Positions 41,526-45,532 of a DNA stretch of 45,532 nt are shown in pieces. The DNA comes from JABMMZ01 sp044341025 (GTDB lineage: Bacteria > Bacteroidota > Bacteroidia > NS11-12g > UBA955). Numbering within the stretch: the first letter of the stretch is position 1; each line of letters begins with the position of its first letter. The stretch lies in the NCBI GenBank assembly GCA_044341025.1, contig JBIISM010000016.1, positions 1 to 45,532 of the forward strand, read 5' to 3'. The position numbers and the translations under genes are program-made. The notes beneath the pieces are model-generated. The model ran no database searches. It saw nothing but the letters and a program-made list of their open reading frames with translations, and was not told where the DNA came from.

Positions 41526-41711
41526 TGTTACGAAAATAAGGACATTATTCCTTTAAGAAAAACGCAAAATCATTTTGTAACAGATTGTAACAAATTAAAG
41601 GCATTTTTCATTAATTTAAACAATTAATTTGCTTGAAAATAATATATTTTCATTTTAATCGATAACACATGTATCAATTTATGTTACAAATAGTTCTGAT
41701 AGAATTAGAAC
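41526..41711 (+). promoter_or_regulatory. cluster of TGTTAC/TTGTAACA motifs and a nested palindrome upstream of the receiver gene
   Basis: TGTTAC occurs at 41526, TTGTAACA at 41575-41582 and again at 41585-41592 (spaced exactly 10 bp), and TGTTACA at 41682-41688. TGTTACA is the reverse complement of TGTAACA, so inverted and direct copies are mixed. GTTCT (41693-41697) and AGAAC (41707-41711) frame a nested TTCT-GAT-AGAA palindrome. Such phased repeats are typical of operators. The bound protein is unknown. Confidence 0.5.
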
Positions 41712-41724
41712 GCAGAAACTGACA

Positions 41725-41732
41725 TAAATTTG
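41725..41732 (+). promoter_or_regulatory. candidate -7 box TAAATTTG for the receiver/microprotein/HTH unit
   Basis: An exact TAnnTTTG match that ends 8 nt before the ATG at 41741, predicting a very short leader. The GTTCT/AGAAC palindrome lies just upstream, where the -33 element should be, and no TTG is seen there. Confidence 0.5.
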
Positions 41733-41740
41733 TGTTTTAA

Positions 41741-42277
41741 ATGACCGTATTATTGATCGACAGCAGCGAAATTTATATTTCAGGAATGCAATCATTCTTA
41801 AAAAAAATAAATACCGTACAATCAATAATTACCTTAAGCCCTGAGCAGTGTTCAAAAGCAGATATTACCGTTAAAGTTGATGTGGTATTATGTGATTTTG
41901 CAAGCGTAGAAACCCCCGAGTTTAGCACATTATACAAGAACTTAAGTCTTAAAAACAACAGCATTAAATTAATCCCTACCGTTCATTCAGTAAAAGACTT
42001 AGACTTTAGTGTTTTCAACAAACACAACACCGCAGGTATTGTCTACAAATCAATACCATTCCGAAATTTTGAGTTCTTCATGCTCTCGCTCTCTGGCAAA
42101 GCCATAAGCAATAATTTCGTTGATTTATTAGACCAATTTGCCATTGAAAAAAGAATCAGTAACCGGCTAGATAAAAAATACAGGTTTCAAAACATTCTCA
42201 TCAATGATGAGATGTGCAATTTTGATCTAAATAGCCTAACAAGCAACAAGCAATTAGAAGCCATTTTACCCAATTAA
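41741..42277 (+). CDS. single-domain receiver-like protein
   Basis: 178 residues. Residues 1-115 look like a divergent response-regulator receiver: TVLLIDSSEIYISGMQSFL resembles the start of NarL/FixJ receivers, with Asp7 but Ser8 where a second acidic residue is usual; VVLCDF places Asp52 at the phosphoacceptor site; IVYKS places Lys103 at the conserved lysine. The C-terminal 60 residues are not a LuxR-type HTH and match nothing I know; they are basic in the middle (KRISNRLDKKYRF). The missing acidic residue may weaken Mg2+ binding and phosphorylation. The HTH is instead encoded two genes downstream (42515), separated by a 58-residue membrane protein. Confidence 0.65.
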   Translation: MTVLLIDSSEIYISGMQSFLKKINTVQSIITLSPEQCSKADITVKVDVVLCDFASVETPEFSTLYKNLSLKNNSIKLIPTVHSVKDLDFSVFNKHNTAGIVYKSIPFRNFEFFMLSLSGKAISNNFVDLLDQFAIEKRISNRLDKKYRFQNILINDEMCNFDLNSLTSNKQLEAILPN

Positions 42278-42290
42278 GCAGAGCAATTTT

Positions 42291-42467
42291 ATGAGCATTA
42301 TAGAACAAAAAGGTTCCTCATTATTTATACAAACAATATTCGTAATTATCCTTGTATCATTTTTGTTTGCTGTCATTATTCATGTTACAAAAGACGACAA
42401 CAAAATCCAACAACAGAGCGAAAGACCAATTAATTTAGAGCCTTTTAATCCGAATAATACCAAATAG
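42291..42467 (+). CDS. 58-residue single-pass membrane microprotein
   Basis: Starts ATG 42291, 13 nt after the receiver gene stop, and ends TAG 42467. Residues 1-10 are soluble, 11-32 form one hydrophobic helix (LFIQTIFVIILVSFLFAVII), and 33-58 are polar and Asn/Gln/Pro-rich (TKDDNKIQQQ, LEPFNPNNTK). There is no lipobox or clear signal cleavage site, so it is probably a bitopic inner-membrane protein. Its position inside a receiver-HTH gene set suggests it belongs to the same regulatory unit, perhaps as a membrane anchor or sensor partner, but that is inference only. No family recognised. Confidence 0.65.
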   Translation: MSIIEQKGSSLFIQTIFVIILVSFLFAVIIHVTKDDNKIQQQSERPINLEPFNPNNTK

Positions 42468-42493
42468 TTTAGCTAAGATTATACCTATAAGCA

Positions 42494-42510
42494 TGTATCT
42501 GTAAGATACA
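42494..42510 (+). promoter_or_regulatory. palindrome TGTATCT-GTA-AGATACA in front of the HTH gene
   Basis: A perfect 7-bp inverted repeat with a 3-bp centre ends 4 nt before the ATG at 42515. It can act as an operator for a dimeric DNA-binding protein or, in RNA, as a hairpin covering the translation start. Confidence 0.55.
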
Positions 42511-42514
42511 AAAA

Positions 42515-42958
42515 ATGAATATTCAAAAACACGATAAAGAATCGGTAAACGCTGAGAAAATTGAAAAATTATCAGGGAAAATATTGGAGTTGATTTCGAA
42601 GATTGATCAACTCAATAATGCCATTTACAATTCAGAAAGTGCTCAAATCATTTCACAGGATGCCCCGCTAGAAAATTTAAAAATACTTACGGAGGATGAT
42701 TGGATTAGGTACAAAAAACTATTTAGAGAGATCCACACCAATTATTACTCTCAAATCCACATTAAATACGGCAATGTTTTATCAAAAGCTGAATTAAGAA
42801 TGATGATCCTTTTAAAGACGACACAAAACCAAGCCACCATATCCAGTATGTTGGGTATTTCTAAAGAATCTGTGAGGGTTTGCATCTACAGAACAAGGGT
42901 TAAACTGAAAATTAAAACACTTAAAGAACTGTATCAGCTCATTAACAATACCAAGTAA
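42515..42958 (+). CDS. LuxR-type HTH DNA-binding protein with N-terminal coiled coil
   Basis: 147 residues. Residues 12-40 have a heptad pattern consistent with a short coiled coil (EKIEKLSGKILELISKIDQL). Residues 89-135 form a LuxR/GerE-type four-helix HTH: LSKAELRMMILL, then NQATISSMLGISKESVRV with the recognition helix near 115-128 and CIYRTRVKLKIK. The same C-terminal module usually ends the TPR-containing two-component-like regulators of Bacteroidota (LTxxELRxxxLI ... ISxxxVxxxRxRLRKKL). The present gene has neither TPRs nor a receiver. With the receiver-like gene and the microprotein upstream it may be a response regulator split into separate polypeptides. Confidence 0.75.
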   Translation: MNIQKHDKESVNAEKIEKLSGKILELISKIDQLNNAIYNSESAQIISQDAPLENLKILTEDDWIRYKKLFREIHTNYYSQIHIKYGNVLSKAELRMMILLKTTQNQATISSMLGISKESVRVCIYRTRVKLKIKTLKELYQLINNTK

Positions 42959-43153
42959 TCTTGTGGTTTACAGAATTGCAAGCTTATGCAGGTGTACAAA
43001 GTTCTTTTCAAGTAATTATTCCCATTAAAGTATCTTAAAATCAATTCTCTTCCTGATGCTTGCTTTGGCATAGTTGCGTTTTATTTATGAAAACATCTTA
43101 TTGCACTGTGGCAGTTTATTCAATTCAGGTTCAAGGCAGAATAAGCCAGTATT

Positions 43154-43360
43154 ATGTCTAGTAACAGCAAAGCCGGGGTGCAAAAATTGGCCATCAAACC
43201 CGTCGAGACAGAAACAGAAAGTGACTTCTTATTGGATTATAAACTGAATCCGGCTGAGGAGGAACACACAAAAACTTACCAAAAGATTTGGGAAAAACGC
43301 CTTGCAGATTATGAATCTTTTTTTGAAAAAAAGAAAGCAAAGAAAACAAAGCGCAAATAA
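43154..43360 (+). CDS. small charged protein of unknown function
   Basis: 68 residues, highly charged, ending in a lysine-rich tail (KKKAKKTKRK) preceded by an acidic, aromatic stretch (EEHTKTYQKIWEKRLADYE) that could be a single amphipathic helix. ATG start; no family recognised. It is supported only by composition and by the lack of a better competing frame, as the overlapping minus-strand frame is Cys/Ser/Phe-rich and implausible. The basic tail would suit nucleic-acid binding. Confidence 0.4.
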   Translation: MSSNSKAGVQKLAIKPVETETESDFLLDYKLNPAEEEHTKTYQKIWEKRLADYESFFEKKKAKKTKRK

Positions 43361-43630
43361 AAGATTTCTGCTTAAAAATACACTTTGAACCACTGCAATT
43401 ATAGGGTATTTTACTTTTGATTATGAGTTGCTTAGTTTTCAACTGCGCAGCAAATTGCGCACGATTTTTATGAAGTTTTAGGAATTTAAAGTATCCTCGT
43501 TCTATGCAAACAGTTCTGAGAAGCCAATACCTTTATGTACTCAAAGTGCCTTCAAGTCTTTGATTTTGCACATTATAAACTTTTGATTGTGCATTTATAA
43601 GCATTGCAAATTGTTGTTGATTATTGGATT
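43361..43630. other. 270-bp AT-rich intergenic segment
   Basis: No gene, no strong hairpin and no clear promoter. Two copies of the palindrome TGCGCA occur within 43444-43462. It lies between convergent genes, so a terminator would be expected, but I cannot find a convincing one. Confidence 0.45.
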
Positions 43631-44953
43631 TCATAATCCGAGCGTATTGATATTTGATACTGCATACAAAGGAAGCACCTTAACCTTGTCATATTCAGTA
43701 AAATTCTCTAAAGATAGCCTCACTCCATATCTCGATTTCTTTTCATCCATAAACAAGTACATACTCTGCATCGCTCCTTTTGTGCCCGCTTTCACTTCTG
43801 CAGGAACTATAAAATCTTGAATTTGAATTACGTAGTCCACTTCAGCTTTGCTATTCTTGGCTTCCCGATGCCAGTAATACAATGCTGTTTTTTCGTAAGC
43901 ATCATTTGATTTAAGCAGTTCTAAACCTACAAACAACTCCGCGATATTCCCCTTATTAATGACTTCAAAATCATCTTTTAATAAAAGTGAAGCGACATCA
44001 AGCCCTAATATCCTTTGATAAATTCCAGTGTCAAAAATCAGTAACTTGGTTTTCTTCGGATTAGTCTCTGCCCCAATTGGAATGCCGTTGCTCGATGAAT
44101 GGGTGACCCGATAAACCAAACCTGCCATTTCCAAGAGATCCACCACTTGCTTGATCACTGGGCTGCTCAAAGAAGTTAAGTCGTTGGAGTACTTGAACTT
44201 GGTCCCCACTTGCATTACAACACTTTCAAAAACAGATTTGATGTTTGTTGGAGGTATTTGCTTTTTGTATTTCACAAAATCTGCTTGTATGGCGATGATT
44301 AAATCATCCAAAATTCGTTGAACCTCCAATAAATCGCCCTTGGCAACATAAGTTTGAACGGCCTGAGGCATTCCCCCTATGATCAAAAATTTCTTAAAAT
44401 AAATTTTTAGTTTTTCGTGAAATATAGGATTTAATGGTTTCGCGGAATTTGATTGCTGTATCATACTAGCCAGCGGCTTTTCATTTAAAGCACCCAAAAA
44501 TTCAATAAAAGATAAGGGATACAAAAACAAAGACCGAACCCTTCCTACTCCAAAGGAAGATAGTTCGGATAATGCAAATTCTAATAACGAACCTGCAGCA
44601 ATGACATGCAGATTTGGTTTTTTTTCATAAAAATAACGCAGCTTAGAGATTGCAGGTAAACTTGCTTGTATTTCGTCTAGAAAAATCAAGGTCCGTCCTT
44701 CGATTATCTCAGTTTGCGTGATGATCGCTAACTGCTCGATTAAATCATTAATATCTGAGGTATTGGCAAACAAATTTTGGTACTCCGATTGCTCATCAAA
44801 ATTGATTTCAATGAAATAGTCAAACTGCTTAGACAAGTTCCTCACTGCTGTTGATTTCCCAACTTGCCGGGCTCCTCTGATGAGTAAAGGCTTTCTTGAC
44901 GACGACTTTTGCCAGGCAAGCAATTCAACGTCTATCTTTCGTTGTATATACAT
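43631..44953 (-). CDS. AAA_14/DUF4143 ATPase
   Basis: 440 residues, full length for this family of stand-alone ATPases. Walker A is GARQVGKS (27-34), Walker B is LIFLDEIQ (Asp93, Glu94), and sensor-1 lies in HVIAAGSLLEFAL. A winged-helix-like middle follows (SSPVIKQVVDLLEMAGLVYRV). The C-terminal DUF4143 domain has a PD-(D/E)xK-like pattern: Glu-Val-Asp in KAEVDYVIQ and Glu-x-Lys in PAEVKAG. The family is widespread, often on mobile or strain-variable segments, and its function is not settled; a nucleic-acid or defence-related role is a guess. ATG 44953 is followed upstream by a 33-bp tandem repeat. No partner gene is present. Confidence 0.9.
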   Translation of the reverse strand: MYIQRKIDVELLAWQKSSSRKPLLIRGARQVGKSTAVRNLSKQFDYFIEINFDEQSEYQNLFANTSDINDLIEQLAIITQTEIIEGRTLIFLDEIQASLPAISKLRYFYEKKPNLHVIAAGSLLEFALSELSSFGVGRVRSLFLYPLSFIEFLGALNEKPLASMIQQSNSAKPLNPIFHEKLKIYFKKFLIIGGMPQAVQTYVAKGDLLEVQRILDDLIIAIQADFVKYKKQIPPTNIKSVFESVVMQVGTKFKYSNDLTSLSSPVIKQVVDLLEMAGLVYRVTHSSSNGIPIGAETNPKKTKLLIFDTGIYQRILGLDVASLLLKDDFEVINKGNIAELFVGLELLKSNDAYEKTALYYWHREAKNSKAEVDYVIQIQDFIVPAEVKAGTKGAMQSMYLFMDEKKSRYGVRLSLENFTEYDKVKVLPLYAVSNINTLGL

Positions 44954-44985
44954 TTTTAATTAGTCAATTTAGATCAATAACATGA

Positions 44986-44993
44986 CAAAAATA
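44986..44993 (-). promoter_or_regulatory. candidate -7 box TATTTTTG for the DUF4143 ATPase gene
   Basis: A minus-strand TAnnTTTG match 32 nt before the ATG, within the degenerate end of the 33-bp repeat. No -33 TTG at suitable spacing. Confidence 0.35.
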
Positions 44994-45003
44994 CAAAATA
45001 CAA

Positions 45004-45112
45004 ACCAATAAACCGCCATAATTTACAAAAAACCAAATCAATAAAGCTCTGAAATTTACAAAAAACAAAACCAATAAACCGCCATAATTTACAAAAAACA
45101 AGACCGATTAAC
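45004..45112. repeat. 33-bp tandem repeat upstream of the DUF4143 ATPase
   Basis: Units start at 45004, 45037, 45070 and (partial) 45103. The first and third are nearly identical over 33 bp (ACCAATAAACCGCCATAATT ...); the second differs in its middle (GCTCTGA in place of CCGCCATA). All share the ATTTACAAAAAAC core. The alternating pattern makes an effective 66-bp period. The block lies 50-160 nt before the ATPase start. Confidence 0.85.
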
Positions 45113-45169
45113 AAGGTTGTGATTGCAAACGTAAGCGGAATTTACCCAAAAAGAGTTTACCGAAATTTT

Positions 45170-45531
45170 TCATTCACCCAACTTTTTAAGCTTCAACTGA
45201 TACCCTTGCAGGTAGCTCCGCTTAATCCTGTCTTTTAGAAAGGATGCATCAATCAAATTTGTAACCTGTTCGGTTTTTGAGACCATCAAAGCCATTATGG
45301 CGTTTGTTTGTTTTTCTGGAATCCCAGCATAATCCGCTAGCAATCGAAATTGCTTAGCAACATTTCCTTGTCCCATTCTCGCCGGAATTAAGCCTTCATC
45401 AAAAGCTGGTTTTTTTCTGCAACCATGGTCAAAACAATAGGAAAAGGCACCTCCAAACTAAATTTTTGAATAATAGCCACATAACCAACAGTGTAGCCTG
45501 GGACAGGCTTTTGAATACCAATAATAATGGG
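45170..45531 (-). pseudogene. partial, frameshifted gene with HipA-C-like end, running off the window
   Basis: On the minus strand one frame runs from the window edge (45531) to a stop at 45388-45390 and reads like protein (for example VGYVAIIQKFSLEVPFP). A second frame continues from about 45457 to the stop at 45170. The two would join if the seven-A run at 45416-45410 had one more A, giving TMVAEKKPAFDEGLIPARMG. The C-terminal 70 residues (ADYAGIPEKQ ... IDASFLKDRIKRSYLQGYQ) resemble the helical end of HipA-type toxin kinases, but no kinase motifs are within the window. It may be a real frameshift, a sequencing error or a slippage site. Family assignment is tentative. Confidence 0.45.
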
Positions 45532-45532
45532 C

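Noticed and set aside
43194..43442. 82-codon minus-strand frame opposite the small charged protein
   Set aside because: Its product is rich in Cys, Ser and Phe with no recognisable feature, and the plus-strand frame is more plausible.
45004..45112. 33-bp repeats as a CRISPR array
   Set aside because: The units are directly joined with no spacers, and no cas gene is nearby; this is a simple tandem repeat.

Overview
The window is chromosomal DNA from a member of the Bacteroidota. The evidence is direct: a complete SprA (the type IX secretion, T9SS, outer-membrane translocon), a PorV/PorQ-type barrel, two secreted proteins with C-terminal T9SS-type sorting domains, a TonB-dependent receptor, a SprB-repeat lipoprotein, AT-rich intergenic DNA, an apparent lack of strong Shine-Dalgarno sites, and many copies of the Bacteroidota -7 promoter box TAnnTTTG just in front of genes. 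The genus cannot be fixed from sequence reading alone; an environmental Sphingobacteriales/Chitinophagales-like lineage is a guess.

Layout. 1-431: a 91-bp tandem array, a palindromic segment and a tRNA-Ser(GGA) on the minus strand. 577-2715: a tandem rhodanese protein followed without a gap by a GT39-like membrane glycosyltransferase. 2770-5427 (minus): an arylsulfotransferase-like beta-propeller with Ig-like domains and a T9SS signal. 5665-12915 (minus): sprA. 13087-14942 (plus): a PagL-like lipid A deacylase candidate overlapping a GIN-domain lipoprotein. 14939-20019 (minus): GT87-like membrane protein, lpxK, truA, a SprB-repeat/haem-motif lipoprotein and an M20 dipeptidase. 20205-24110 (plus): nitronate monooxygenase, M16 protease, AlbA_2 (Schlafen-like) regulator and an outer-membrane barrel. 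24183-27588 (minus): DUF5686-like protein, HIT protein, greA. 27665-36577 (minus): a three-gene envelope operon, TonB-dependent receptor -> 1317-aa secreted protein -> PorV-like barrel. 36672-41331: a 2-hydroxyacid dehydrogenase, a small membrane protein under an operator-like promoter, threonine aldolase and a dicarboxylate/glutamate symporter. 41741-42958: a compact unit of lone receiver domain, 58-aa membrane microprotein and HTH protein. 43154 to the end: a small charged protein, a DUF4143 ATPase preceded by a 33-bp tandem repeat, and the frameshifted end of a possibly HipA-like gene.

How genes work together. sprA and the PorV-like barrel belong to T9SS export, and two of the large proteins here look like its cargo. 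lpxK and the PagL-like protein both act on lipid A, but on opposite strands. The strongest candidates for something not well described are the receptor/secreted-protein/PorV operon and the receiver/microprotein/HTH unit with its clustered TTGTAACA motifs and TGTATCT palindrome. Secondary points are intrinsic-terminator hairpins sitting directly in front of truA and greA, and an A7 homopolymer frameshift at the right edge.
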